DNA of 64,000 nucleotides from Streptomyces xylophagus (lineage in GTDB: Bacteria; Actinomycetota; Actinomycetes; Streptomycetales; Streptomycetaceae): NCBI RefSeq assembly GCF_000716435.1, contig NZ_JNWO01000007.1, positions 992,001-1,056,000 of the forward strand. Reading direction: 5' to 3'. Below are positions 41,936-51,166 of the stretch, one piece after another. The position numbers and the translations under genes were made by a program. The notes under the pieces were generated by a model. It ran no database searches, was not told the DNA's origin, and saw only the letters and a program-made list of their open reading frames with translations. Every line of letters begins with the position of its first letter. Position 1 is the first letter of the stretch.

Positions 41936-42108
41936 GATGCCCGGCCGCAGCTGACGATCACTCACCACTCGCCCGGTGCTGCGAAGTTGTGCGACGACGA
42001 GGGCTGCACGCTTCTTGTGAGGCACGGGAGGCCCCAACTAACGTCTGTGAAGCGCCCGTTGGACGTGGGATGTCCGGATGTCCAGACGAATGAAGGGCAG
42101 GTCGCTCC

Positions 42109-43974
42109 ATGCCGTCAAGGCTTCGCACACGTCTGAGATCCACCCTCACCGCCGCACTCACCCTGGCCGCGCTGCTCATGCTCCCGAGTCCGGCGCACGC
42201 CACCGCCCAAACCGCCTCCCCCGAGTTCGACCAGCAGGTTCTCTTCAAGGCCTCCCAGGACCCGGGCTACGCCTGCTTCCGCATCCCCGCGATCGTGCGG
42301 ACGAACGACGGCACGCTGCTCGCGTTCGCCGAGGGCCGGGTCCTCAACTGCGGTGACGCCGCCGACATCGACATCGTCGTCAAGCGCTCCACGGACGACG
42401 GTCTCACCTGGAGCCCGCTGGAGGTCGTCAACGACGGCGGCGGCGACACGCACGGCAACCCGGCGCCCATCGTGGACCGCAGGACGGGCCGCATCCTGCT
42501 CGCCGAGACGTACAACACGGGCCGTACGGACGGCGCCGGCTGCTCGGTCCCCTGCGACCGCACCCCGCACATGCAGTACAGCGACGACGACGGACTCACC
42601 TGGTCGCAGCCGCGTGACCTGAGCGCCGAGATCCTGCCCCCGAACTGGAACTCCTGGTACGCCACCGGCCCCGTGCACGGCATCCAGCTCACCCGCGGCA
42701 AGCACAAGGGCCGGCTCGTGTTCGGCGTCAACACCGAGACCTGGGACGGGAGTCGGGTCACCGCCAACAACGCGGCGCTGATCGTGAGCGACGACGACGG
42801 CGACCACTGGAGGATCGGTGCCACCGACTCGTATCCGATCGCGACCGACGGGACGTGGCGGCAGAAGCCGTCCGAGGTGACGCTGACCGAGCGCACCGAC
42901 GGCTCGGTCCTGGTCAGCGGGCGCGAGCAGGACGGCACCGACCTCGGCCATCGCACCCAGGCGGTCAGCCGTGACGGCGGCGACAGCTTCATCGCGCCCT
43001 TCCGCGACCTGCCCGACCTGTACGCCCCGCAGGTCCAGTGCTCGACGCTCGGCGTCGGCTCCCGCATCCTGCTGGCCTGCGACGCCGATCCCGACCGCCG
43101 CCGCACGATGATGATCCGCTCCTCCTACGACGGCGGCCGCACCTGGGACAGCGTGGACCGCGGCACGGTCGTGACGAAGGACTGGTCGGGCTACTCCGAC
43201 ATGGCGCGCGTCGACGGCGACACGGTGGGCCTGCTCTACGAGGGCGGTGCCGTGACCGCCACCGACGAGATCCGCTTCGCCCGCTTCAACGCGGCCTGGC
43301 TGCAACCGCGTCGGGGCCCGGACCCGACGACCGCCGATCTCGCCCCGCACGCCAGGCGCGCGGCCGTGCTCGGCGGCGCCCAGGAAACCGACGGCGTGTC
43401 CGGCGGCGCCCTGTCCTTCGACGGTGTCGACGACGCCGTACGCCTGCCGTACAGCGACCGACTGCCCCTGGGGACAAAGGACTTCACGGTGTCCCTCTGG
43501 TTCCGCTACACCGCCACGACGGGTGATCAGCCGTTCCTGTGGATGGGCGGGGTCGGCACCACCCAGCCGCAGGTCTGGCTGCGCGGCGAGCCCGCGGGCA
43601 ACCATGTCCGGGCGCTGATCACCACCCGCGTCGGCGCGACGACCGTGCACACCACGTCGGTGGTCACCGCCGGCGCCTACAACGACGGCGTGTGGCACCA
43701 GGCCGTACTGCGGCGCGGCGGTGGGCAGTTGACGCTGTCCGTCGACGGGACGGCGGTGAGCACGGCGGACATCGTGGGGTCCGTCAGCCGCAACTCGCCG
43801 TTCGGTGTGCATGTCGGCCAACGCATGGACAGCATGCAGTACTTCACCGGGTCGCTCGACGAAGTCCACGTCTGGGACCGGCTGTTGACGGACGACGAAC
43901 TGGCCGCGGAGCACCCCTCTCCCGACGGCACCGTCCTGTGGCTGCCCATGGACCACGTGAGCGACAGCCACTAA
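42109..43974 (+). CDS. Secreted exo-alpha-sialidase (GH33) with C-terminal LamG-like domain, 621 aa
   Basis: The signal peptide ends at AHA (about residue 31). The six-bladed sialidase fold shows the FRIP motif at about 57-60 (CFRIPAIV) and Asp boxes STDDGLTW, SDDDGLTW, SDDDGDHW and SYDGGRTW. The nucleophile Tyr is probably in DWSGYSDM. From about 415 a concanavalin-like/LamG domain follows (SGGALSFDGVDDAVRLPY...) and probably binds glycan. It releases terminal sialic acids outside the cell. AAGGGCAGG precedes the ATG. Sialidase genes occur in a number of Streptomyces. The next gene starts 11 bases after its stop. Confidence 0.9.
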   Translation: MPSRLRTRLRSTLTAALTLAALLMLPSPAHATAQTASPEFDQQVLFKASQDPGYACFRIPAIVRTNDGTLLAFAEGRVLNCGDAADIDIVVKRSTDDGLTWSPLEVVNDGGGDTHGNPAPIVDRRTGRILLAETYNTGRTDGAGCSVPCDRTPHMQYSDDDGLTWSQPRDLSAEILPPNWNSWYATGPVHGIQLTRGKHKGRLVFGVNTETWDGSRVTANNAALIVSDDDGDHWRIGATDSYPIATDGTWRQKPSEVTLTERTDGSVLVSGREQDGTDLGHRTQAVSRDGGDSFIAPFRDLPDLYAPQVQCSTLGVGSRILLACDADPDRRRTMMIRSSYDGGRTWDSVDRGTVVTKDWSGYSDMARVDGDTVGLLYEGGAVTATDEIRFARFNAAWLQPRRGPDPTTADLAPHARRAAVLGGAQETDGVSGGALSFDGVDDAVRLPYSDRLPLGTKDFTVSLWFRYTATTGDQPFLWMGGVGTTQPQVWLRGEPAGNHVRALITTRVGATTVHTTSVVTAGAYNDGVWHQAVLRRGGGQLTLSVDGTAVSTADIVGSVSRNSPFGVHVGQRMDSMQYFTGSLDEVHVWDRLLTDDELAAEHPSPDGTVLWLPMDHVSDSH

Positions 43975-43984
43975 CGTCCCGGGC

Positions 43985-45220
43985 GTGCCCGAGGACCGAG
44001 CACGACGGCGGATGGGAGCCGGGGTCGGCCTGCTGCTGACCCTGGCTCTCGCGGCCGTGCTGCTCACCGCCCTCCCCAAGGACCACGACCGGGAGGGCGG
44101 CGGCACGTGCACGGCCCGTACGGTGCGCTCCTGGTCGAACGACACGAAGCTCACCAACTCCTTTGCCGCGTACGGCGACGACGAGACCCGCGCCGACGAC
44201 TGGACCGGCGGCGACGGCACCCACTCGGTGCGGCTGCCGGACGGGCGGCTGCTGTGGCTGTTCTCCGACACCTACCTCGGCCAGGTGCACGGCCCGCCCA
44301 ACCCGGTCGGCGAGTCGTACGCCTGGCGGGACACCACAGCCCCGCTGGTGCGCAACTCGGCGGTGGTGATGCGCGACGGAAAGCCTCAACTCACGCTCCC
44401 CGCCCCACTGTTCCCCGATCCCGCCCCGAACGAGTGGCGTTGGCCGGTGGCGGCCCGTGTCGAGCCCCGCTCCCCCGGCTCGGCCGAGTCCGTCGTACGG
44501 GTGCTGCTGTGGACGCGGACGGTCGGGCAGTATCCGTGGATCTACGGTGTGCCGACCGCGACCGAGGTGGCCACGCTGTCGCTGCCGGACCTGCGGGTGG
44601 AGTCGATCGTGAAGGTCTTCGACCAGCAGTTGGTCCAGGACCCGTCCCGGCGTGTGCAGTTCGGGACGACGTTGGTCGCGGCGGGCGGCTGGACGTATGT
44701 CTTCGGTGGGAACGACGCGCAGGCCGCGGCCCGGCCGACGTCCTCGGCGTATGTGGCGCGGGTGCCGGAGGGGCGGCTCGGGGAGCCGGGTGCCTGGGAG
44801 TACTGGGACGGCTCGGCGTGGACGGCCCGGGCCGGACCCTCGCCGGTGCTCGGGGACGGGCAACGCATCGGTGTGGGCAGCGCGTTCTCGGTGATGCGGG
44901 ACGGCGGGACGTACGTCCTGTTCACGATGGCCGCGGGCAGCCGGGGGCTCACCACCGTCACCTCGTACTGGGCCTGTTCACCCACGGGCCCGTGGCACGG
45001 GCCGACCGGGAGTCTCAGCCCGCCGCTGCCGCAGGGGCAGGTCGCCGCGTACAACCCGCAGGTGCACACGGCGCTCGACGGCGACGGGCGGATCGTCCTC
45101 AGCTACGACGTCAACTGGCTGGACGCGACGGCCTATTCGGCCGCGTTGAACCTCAGCCGGAACGTGTCGCTGTACCGACCGCGGTTCGTGACGCTGCGGT
45201 TGGGGCCGCCGCCTCGATGA
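43985..45220 (+). CDS. Membrane-anchored five-bladed beta-propeller protein (DUF4185/DUF5005-like), 411 aa
   Basis: A signal anchor (MGAGVGLLLTLALAAVLLTALP, about 10-31) is followed by a propeller fold. DGRLLWLFSDTYLGQVHG is the conserved acidic start (FSDTYLG) of such glycoside hydrolase-like domains, and HTALDGDGRIVLSYDVNWLD is a later blade. The GTG start has no clear ribosome site; ATG 44012 is an alternative that would begin at the anchor. It follows the sialidase closely and probably works with it on external glycans. Enzymatic activity is unproven. Its last 68 bp overlap the convergent transporter gene. Confidence 0.78.
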   Translation: MPEDRARRRMGAGVGLLLTLALAAVLLTALPKDHDREGGGTCTARTVRSWSNDTKLTNSFAAYGDDETRADDWTGGDGTHSVRLPDGRLLWLFSDTYLGQVHGPPNPVGESYAWRDTTAPLVRNSAVVMRDGKPQLTLPAPLFPDPAPNEWRWPVAARVEPRSPGSAESVVRVLLWTRTVGQYPWIYGVPTATEVATLSLPDLRVESIVKVFDQQLVQDPSRRVQFGTTLVAAGGWTYVFGGNDAQAAARPTSSAYVARVPEGRLGEPGAWEYWDGSAWTARAGPSPVLGDGQRIGVGSAFSVMRDGGTYVLFTMAAGSRGLTTVTSYWACSPTGPWHGPTGSLSPPLPQGQVAAYNPQVHTALDGDGRIVLSYDVNWLDATAYSAALNLSRNVSLYRPRFVTLRLGPPPR

Positions 45221-46196
45221 CCTCGGGCTGCGGATCGCGGGCACGGCGCTTGGCGATGACCGCGCACACCATCAGCTGCATCTGGTGGAACAGCATCAGC
45301 GGCAGCACAGCGAGGGAGGCGTGGGCGCCGAACAGGACGCTGGCCATGGGCAGTCCGGAGGCGAGGGACTTCTTCGAGCCGGCGAACTGGATGGCGATCC
45401 GGTCCTCCCGGTCGAAGCGCAGCGCCTTGCCGCCGTACCAGGTCAGGCTGAGCATCACCGCGAGGATGACGGCCTCGACGGCGAGCAGCGCGCCGAGGCG
45501 GACCGCGCTGACCTGGTGCCAGATGCCCTGGACCATGCCCTCGCTGAACGCGGTGTAGACGACGAGGAGGATCGAGGCGCGGTCGACGTAGCCGAGGACC
45601 TTCTTGTGCCGGGTGATGAAGCCGCCGACCCAGCGCCGCAGCAACTGCCCCGCCAGGAACGGCACGAGGAGTTGCAGAACGATCTTGACGAGGGAGTCGG
45701 CGGAGAAGCCGCCCGCGTTGCCGCCGAGCAACGCCGCCGCGAGCAGCGGGGTGATGACGATGCCGGCGAGCGAGGAGAAGGAGCCCGCGCAGATCGCGGC
45801 GGGCACGTTACCGCGCGCGATCGACGTGAACGCGATCGACGACTGGACGGTCGACGGGACGAGGGTGAGGAAGAGCAGCCCCTGGTAGAGGGGGTGGGTC
45901 AGCAGCACCGGGACGAGACCGCGGGCGGCCAGCCCGAGCAGCGGGAAGACGACGAAGGTGCAGGCCAGGACGGTGGTGTGCAGCCGCCAGTGCTTGAGCC
46001 CGTCCAGTGCCTCACGCGTCGACAGCCGGGCGCCGTAGAGGAAGAAGAGGAAGGCGATCGCGGCCGTGGAGGCGCCCGAGGCGACGTCGGCGCCGGTGCC
46101 TCTGGCGGGGAGGAGTGCGGCGAGGCCCACCGTCCCGAGCAGCAGCAGGATGTAGGGGTCGATCGGCATCCGACTCGGCCATCGCAGGCGTTTCAC
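45153..46196 (-). CDS. SBF-like (bile acid:sodium symporter 7 type) membrane transporter, 347 aa
   Basis: About ten hydrophobic helices. MPIDPYILLLLGTVGLAALLPA, FLFFLYGARLSTREALDGLKHWRLH and LVPSTVQSSIAFTSIARGNVPAAICAGSFSSLAGIVITPLL are typical of the SBF_like family, and the second half repeats the pattern (FAGSKKSLASGLPMASVLF). The GTG at 46196 has TGGAGCACA before it. Sodium-coupled uptake of an organic anion is expected; substrate unknown. It is divergent from a LysR regulator and its 3' end overlaps the propeller gene. Confidence 0.87.
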   Translation of the reverse strand: MKRLRWPSRMPIDPYILLLLGTVGLAALLPARGTGADVASGASTAAIAFLFFLYGARLSTREALDGLKHWRLHTTVLACTFVVFPLLGLAARGLVPVLLTHPLYQGLLFLTLVPSTVQSSIAFTSIARGNVPAAICAGSFSSLAGIVITPLLAAALLGGNAGGFSADSLVKIVLQLLVPFLAGQLLRRWVGGFITRHKKVLGYVDRASILLVVYTAFSEGMVQGIWHQVSAVRLGALLAVEAVILAVMLSLTWYGGKALRFDREDRIAIQFAGSKKSLASGLPMASVLFGAHASLAVLPLMLFHQMQLMVCAVIAKRRARDPQPEVIEAAAPTAASRTAVGTATRSG

Positions 46197-46324
46197 TGTG
46201 CTCCACTGTCTCGCTTGTCGCGCTGTACGTCCGGTCCGTCCTCCGGCGCGGACTCGTGCCCTCCCCATCCTCCTCTCCGGGCTCTTGATCGGGAATCCGT
46301 CATACCGCTCTCACTGCCATCACG

Positions 46325-46334
46325 TATCGCGATA
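46325..46334. promoter_or_regulatory. TATCGCGATA palindrome before the LysR gene
   Basis: A perfect 10-bp palindrome lies between the divergent transporter and LysR genes, 32 bp before the LysR ATG. It could be the core of a regulator site, but at this size chance cannot be excluded. Confidence 0.35.
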
Positions 46335-46343
46335 ACCGAGCCC

Positions 46344-46367
46344 GGTGTATGCCATGGTGTATGCCAT
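46344..46367 (+). repeat. Two tandem 12-bp repeats overlapping the LysR start codon
   Basis: GGTGTATGCCAT occurs twice head to tail (46344-46355, 46356-46367), the second copy running into the start ATG at 46366. Being 12 bp, the duplication keeps frame and gives alternative starts at 46345, 46354 and 46357. Confidence 0.7.
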
Positions 46368-47235
46368 GTACGACCTCTCCCACCTGCGCACTTTCCTCGC
46401 GGTGTCCCAGACCCTGAGTTTCACGCAGGCCGCCCGGCGGCTCGGGCTGCGCCAGTCCACCGTGAGCCAGCACGTGCGACGCCTGGAGGACGCGACGGGA
46501 CGGCAGCTGTTCACCCGGGACACGCACTCCGTGGAGCTGACCGAGGACGGCGAGGCGATGCTCGGCTTCGCACGCCGCATCCTGGAGGTGCAGGAGCAGG
46601 CGTCGGCGTTCTTCACCGGCACCCGCGTGCGCGGCCGGCTCCGCTTCGGCGCGTCCGAGGACTTCGTCCTGACCCGGCTCCCGGAGATCCTGGAGGGCTT
46701 CCGCTACGACCATCCCGAGGTCGACCTCGAGCTGACGGTGGAACTGTCCGGCACGCTGCACGAGCAACTCGCCGCCGGGAAGCTGGACCTGGTGCTGGCG
46801 AAGCGGCGCGCCGAGGACCCGCGGGGCGAACTGGTCTGGCACGACAAGCTGGTGTGGATCGGCGCGGAGCGGCTCCGCCTGGACGCCGATCGCCCTGTGC
46901 CCCTGATCGTCTACCCGCCGCCCGGCATCACCCGGGCGCTCGCGCTGGAGGCGCTGGAGCGGCAGGGGCGGGCGTGGCGCATCGCGTGCACGAGCGGGAG
47001 CCTGAACGGGCTGATCGCGGCGGCTCGGGCGGGGCTGGGGGTGATGGCCCACTCGCGGGGGCTGGTGCCGCCGGGGTTGGTACGGATGCCGGAGCGGGCG
47101 GGGTTGCCGGAGCTGGGCGAGGTCGATTTCGTGCTGGTGCACGGGCGGCGGCGGGTTTCGGCGCAGGGGGCGGCGGACGCGTTGGCGGCGGCGATTCTGG
47201 CGGGCGGGGATCGATTGCACCGGCGCGGTCCGTAG
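46366..47235 (+). CDS. LysR family transcriptional regulator, 289 aa
   Basis: YDLSHLRTFLAVSQTLSFTQAARRLGLRQSTVSQHVRRLEDATGRQLFTRDTHSVELTEDG is a complete LysR helix-turn-helix, and the effector domain follows (GRLRFGASEDFVL...LIAAARAGLGVMAHSRGL). I use ATG 46366; the upstream in-frame GTG and ATG codons come from a 12-bp duplication. No ribosome site is clear. The divergent SBF-like transporter is the likely target. Confidence 0.9.
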   Translation: MYDLSHLRTFLAVSQTLSFTQAARRLGLRQSTVSQHVRRLEDATGRQLFTRDTHSVELTEDGEAMLGFARRILEVQEQASAFFTGTRVRGRLRFGASEDFVLTRLPEILEGFRYDHPEVDLELTVELSGTLHEQLAAGKLDLVLAKRRAEDPRGELVWHDKLVWIGAERLRLDADRPVPLIVYPPPGITRALALEALERQGRAWRIACTSGSLNGLIAAARAGLGVMAHSRGLVPPGLVRMPERAGLPELGEVDFVLVHGRRRVSAQGAADALAAAILAGGDRLHRRGP

Positions 47236-47396
47236 TCCCGGTTGTTCATTGTGGGGCGATGCCGGGATCGAATTCCGCGAGGGTGAGAAATAGCGGCGGA
47301 CGAGAATTCCGGCAGCGACACATTCCTCGACAGGCGGCGCGTGGTTGCCGGAATTGCCGTAGGCGCTCGGAGTGAAAGTGTGGAAATGCGCGACAG

Positions 47397-47427
47397 CGGG
47401 CGGCGCTGCCAGGAGCAGCGCCGCCCG
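47397..47427. terminator. Terminator between LysR and DUF3500 genes
   Basis: A perfect 13-bp stem (CGGGCGGCGCTGC / GCAGCGCCGCCCG) with a 5-nt loop lies just after the minus-strand gene ending at 47445. The upstream LysR gene converges on it. The 160 bp from 47236 to 47396 hold nothing else that I recognise. Confidence 0.82.
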
Positions 47428-47444
47428 TTACGGTGTCGGGCGGG

Positions 47445-48674
47445 TCAGGAGAAGGAGAACTCTCCTCCGTAGTCGGTGTCGTGGTCGCGGTAGACGGAGC
47501 TGTAGTTGAGCTGGCTGGTGTCGACGACGCCGTCCTTGACGGAGAACTCGATCCAGACACCGGGTCCGTCGATGCGGACGTAGTCGCCGGCGGTGTCCAG
47601 TGCGGTGGTGCCGGAGTAGGAGATGTAGGTGTCGTCGAGCTCCGACTTGTAGGTGCTCAGGGTGGACTCGGCGGTCGTGTCGTCCGCGGCCTCCACCCAC
47701 GGCGTGATGGCGTCGAGCACCAACTGCTGCTGGTCATCGGTCAGTTCGCTGACCGCGAGGCCCTCCTTGGTGTCGGGGAAGTCGCCGTCCTCGTCCGGGC
47801 CGAGCACCACGTCGGTGGTGGAGTCGGAGAGCTTCGCCTCCGTCAACTCGTCGTCGCTCAGGCCTTCGAGCATCGCCTCCATCCCGTCGTGCATCCCGGA
47901 CAGGGGTGCGTAGGTGGTGTCGTCGTCGGTCCAGGTGGCGGGTTCCACTCCGACGAAGTACGGGGTGGTGCCCACGACCTCCCCGTCCTTGTAGGTGAGG
48001 TTCACGGCCAACTGGTCGCCGCCGAAGTGCAGTTGCCAGGTGCCGGAGGTGCTCGGGGTGCCCAGGAAGGCGAGGTAGTAGTTGCCGCTGCCGTAGCTGC
48101 TGTCGGTCTCGCCCAGGACGTCGTCGGCCGCCAGGATCTGGCTGATCTGGTCGTAGCCGGTGTCGGTGCCGGTGCCCGTGGCCGCCTCGATCACGGCCTT
48201 GGCGGCGGTGAGTTGGGTGTCGCTGAGCGTGCTCAGCTCGATGCCGACCCGGCAGGTGGCACCGCACGCCTCGTTCGACCAGGCGACGGCGTTGGCCTGG
48301 GTGAAGTCGAGGAGTACGTCGGCCTGTTGGTCGTCGTCCAGGGTGTCCAGGAACGCGTTGGCGGCGTCGACCACGTCCGAGACGGACGAGCCCGTCCCGG
48401 CGGTGCCCGTGGGTGCGGGGGCGGATGCGGATCCAGGGGTGGACGGGGAAGTGGATCCGGGGTTGGACGGGGATGTCGATCCCGGGGTGGAGGGGGAGGT
48501 GGATCCGGGGTCGGACGCGGATGCGGAGACGCCGGTGGACGGGTCGGTCTGGACGGACGCGGCGTTCGCATTGGCGTACAGCGCGCCACCGAGCAGGGTC
48601 GTCGCAGCGGCTAAAGCCATGACCACCTTCCTGCGGCGACCCAGATTCCTGCGGTGAGCATTTTTGGTCTTCAA
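47445..48674 (-). CDS. Exported DUF3500-like protein with Pro/Ser/Thr linker, 409 aa
   Basis: The N-terminus KTKNAHRRNLGRRRKVV and a hydrophobic core (MALAAATTLLGGALYANANA) form an export signal. Next come a low-complexity linker (about 45-80, PGSTSPST repeated) and a conserved domain. In that domain, FLDTLDDDQQADVLLDF, YYLAFLGTPSTSGTWQLHFGGDQLAVNLTYKDGEVVGTTPYFVGVEP and FSVKDGVVDTSQLNYSSVYRD resemble DUF3500. The start is uncertain: a TTG at 48674 with AAGGGAA upstream is chosen; ATG 48620 would begin at the hydrophobic core, and an open frame continues to 48776. Function unknown. Confidence 0.75.
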   Translation of the reverse strand: MKTKNAHRRNLGRRRKVVMALAAATTLLGGALYANANAASVQTDPSTGVSASASDPGSTSPSTPGSTSPSNPGSTSPSTPGSASAPAPTGTAGTGSSVSDVVDAANAFLDTLDDDQQADVLLDFTQANAVAWSNEACGATCRVGIELSTLSDTQLTAAKAVIEAATGTGTDTGYDQISQILAADDVLGETDSSYGSGNYYLAFLGTPSTSGTWQLHFGGDQLAVNLTYKDGEVVGTTPYFVGVEPATWTDDDTTYAPLSGMHDGMEAMLEGLSDDELTEAKLSDSTTDVVLGPDEDGDFPDTKEGLAVSELTDDQQQLVLDAITPWVEAADDTTAESTLSTYKSELDDTYISYSGTTALDTAGDYVRIDGPGVWIEFSVKDGVVDTSQLNYSSVYRDHDTDYGGEFSFS

Positions 48675-49238
48675 TTCAATATTCCCTTCAGGGGTCTCGC
48701 CCGGCGGATTTCCGAAGATTGCTTCCGGCCTCGAAAAAGATCTTTCGGGAAATCCCTGCGACATCGGTTCGGACAAGCCACATTCGATCGCCGAACACTG
48801 TGATTCACATCTCCGAGTGCTTGGTTTTGAGCATGATTTATCTTGAACTTACTTTGAGCCGGGGCGAGTTGACGGGCACGGTCGCATCCCGAGGCGGGGA
48901 AATTCACGCTTTAGCCGTTTTTCTCCGACCCGGCCGGCGGAGTGACGGAATCGGCCGCGCGGACGCTGACCGAGGAGGAGACGGCGTCACACCGGTGACG
49001 TCGCACGAGCGGGACGCCAGGGGTGACCGGGTCGTACAGATTCAGTGGAGATTACGGGGCCGAAACCTACGGAACCGTAAGGATTTCTGTCCGACCCTTC
49101 CCCTTGTGAGGGCATTTTCCTTCGCTGACCAGTACGTACGTGAGCACTGCTCGGTTTCCGACCCCCTCCCGCCCTTCCGTCCGGTGGGGTAGCTTTCACG
49201 GCGCTGTGGGGAGTGCCAACAGGAGCGGGGAGCGGGGT
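48675..49238. other. 564-bp intergenic region, AT-richer than its surroundings
   Basis: No convincing gene is present. The part 48660-48870 is clearly poorer in GC than the window average (for example TTGAGCATGATTTATCTTG) and should hold the promoter of the DUF3500 gene. The part near 49130-49200 (GTACGTACGTGAGC, GGTAGCTTTCACGG) probably holds the promoter of the acyl-CoA synthetase. I could not assign -10/-35 boxes with confidence. Confidence 0.5.
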
Positions 49239-51065
49239 TTGCGCGAGTACAACAACCCTCCGTTGGCGTTGGCACCGCCGGTGGGCGGTCTGGCCGACGT
49301 CGTCTTCGAGCGTGCCCAGGACCAGCCCCTCCACGTCTCCCTCGGCCGCAAGGACGAGCAGGGCGAGTGGCGGGACGTGACCGCCGCCGAGTTCCGCGAC
49401 GAGGTCCTCGCCCTCGCCAAGGGCCTGCTCGCCCGGGGCGTCCGCTTCGGCGACCGGGTCGCGATCATGTCCCGTACCCGCTACGAGTGGACGCTGTTCG
49501 ACTTCGCGCTGTGGACGATCGGCGCCCAGGTCGTGCCGGTCTACCCCACGTCGTCGGCCGAGCAGTGCTTCTGGATGCTGCACGACGCGCAGGTCTCCGC
49601 GGCGATGGTCGAGCACGAGGACCACGCGATGACCATCGCCACCGTCATCGACCGCCTGCCCGCGCTGCACCAGCTGTGGCAGCTCGACACGGGCGCCGTG
49701 CAGGAGTTGTACGACGCCGGCGCGCACATCGAGGACGAGGTGGTGCACCGGCACCGCCAGGCCGTCACCCCGGACTCGACCGCGACGATCATCTACACCT
49801 CGGGCACCACGGGCCGCCCCAAGGGCTGTGTCATCTCGCACGGCAACTTCATGTACGAGGCGGACACGGTCATCGACACCTGGGAGTCCGTCTTCCACTC
49901 CAAGAAGGGCGACGAGGCGGCGACCCTGCTCTTCCTGCCGCTGGCGCACGTCTTCGGGCGGATGGTGGAGGTCGCGGCGATCCGCGGCGGGGTCCGCTTC
50001 GGACACCAGCCGCAGCTCAACGCGGCCGTCCTGCTTCCCGACCTGGTCGCCTTCAAGCCGACGTTCATCCTCGCCGTGCCGTACATCTTCGAGAAGGTCT
50101 TCAACGCGGCCCGCCGCAAGGCCGAGAAGGACGGCAAGGCCGGGCCGTTCGAGAAGGCCGTCGAGGTCGCGGTGAAGTACGCGGACGCGATCGAGGAGAA
50201 GGCCTGGGGCATCGGCCCGGGCCCGTCCGCCGGGCTGCGCATGCAGCACCAGCTCTTCGACAAACTCGTCTACTCCAAAGTGCGGGCCGCGATGGGCGGC
50301 CGTATCCGCAACGCCATGTCCGGCGGGTCGGCCATGGACCGTCGCCTCGGACTGTTCTTCGCGGGCGCGGGCGTGCAGATCTACGAGGGCTACGGCCTCA
50401 CCGAGTCCACGGCCGCCGCGACCGCCAACCCGCCCGACCGCACCCGCTACGGCACGGTCGGCCAGGCCGTGCCGGGCGTCACCGTGCACATCGCGGACGA
50501 CGGCGAGATCTGGCTGAACGGTCCCAACGTCTTCCAGGGCTATCTCAACAACCAGAAGGCCACCGACGAGACCCTGCACGACGGCTGGCTCGCCACCGGC
50601 GACCTGGGCTCCCTCGACGAGGACGGCTATCTCACGATCACCGGGCGCAAGAAGGAGATCCTGGTGACCTCCGGCGGCAAGAGCGTCGCGCCCGGGCTCC
50701 TTGAGGAGCGGGTGCGGGACCATCCACTGGTCTCGCAGTGCATCGTCGTCGGCAACGACCGCCCCTACATCGCCGCCCTCGTCACCCTCGACCACGAGGC
50801 CGTCGAGCACTGGCTCACCATGCGCGGCAAGCCGCAGATGACTCCGGCCCAGCTGGTGCGGGACGCCGACCTGGAGACCGAGGTGCGGCGCGCGGTGGTC
50901 GCCGCGAACACCCTGGTCTCGCAGGCCGAGTCGATCCGCACCTTCCGGATACTGGCCCAGCCCTTCACCGAGGAGCACGGCCTCCTGACCCCGTCCCTGA
51001 AGCTGAAGCGCAAGGCCATCGAGACCACCTACGCCAACGAGGTCGAGGCGTTGTACCGCGCCTGA
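49239..51065 (+). CDS. Long-chain acyl-CoA synthetase (AMP-forming), 608 aa
   Basis: ANL superfamily motifs are present: the P-loop IIYTSGTTGRPKGCVISHGN (about 184-203), IYEGYGLTESTAAAT, and GWLATGDLGSLDEDGYLTITGRKKEILVTSGGKSVAP with the catalytic Lys in the last part near SLKLKRKAIE. Large size and the LAHVFGRMVEVAAI segment point to the long-chain fatty acid type. The TTG at 49239 (LREYNNPPLAL) is chosen because GGGGAGCGGGG precedes it; the frame stays open to 49140 without support. It makes fatty acyl-CoA for beta-oxidation or lipid synthesis at the membrane. Confidence 0.9.
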   Translation: MREYNNPPLALAPPVGGLADVVFERAQDQPLHVSLGRKDEQGEWRDVTAAEFRDEVLALAKGLLARGVRFGDRVAIMSRTRYEWTLFDFALWTIGAQVVPVYPTSSAEQCFWMLHDAQVSAAMVEHEDHAMTIATVIDRLPALHQLWQLDTGAVQELYDAGAHIEDEVVHRHRQAVTPDSTATIIYTSGTTGRPKGCVISHGNFMYEADTVIDTWESVFHSKKGDEAATLLFLPLAHVFGRMVEVAAIRGGVRFGHQPQLNAAVLLPDLVAFKPTFILAVPYIFEKVFNAARRKAEKDGKAGPFEKAVEVAVKYADAIEEKAWGIGPGPSAGLRMQHQLFDKLVYSKVRAAMGGRIRNAMSGGSAMDRRLGLFFAGAGVQIYEGYGLTESTAAATANPPDRTRYGTVGQAVPGVTVHIADDGEIWLNGPNVFQGYLNNQKATDETLHDGWLATGDLGSLDEDGYLTITGRKKEILVTSGGKSVAPGLLEERVRDHPLVSQCIVVGNDRPYIAALVTLDHEAVEHWLTMRGKPQMTPAQLVRDADLETEVRRAVVAANTLVSQAESIRTFRILAQPFTEEHGLLTPSLKLKRKAIETTYANEVEALYRA

Positions 51066-51166
51066 GCGACGCACACCCCGCCACGGATTTCTCGGTCAGG
51101 AATGCATCACGGCCCGTGATCGTTGACGATGTGAGTACCAACCGACGACTGAAGGATCGAGAGCTC

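Noticed and set aside
48664..48846. 60-codon plus-strand frame in the AT-richer gap
   Set aside because: Codon use is unlike the rest of the window, there is no ribosome site, and it overlaps the start region of the DUF3500 gene.
49140..49238. Longer N-terminus for the acyl-CoA synthetase
   Set aside because: The extra 33 residues (rich in Ser, Arg and Gly) have no family match or ribosome site; the TTG at 49239 has a good one.
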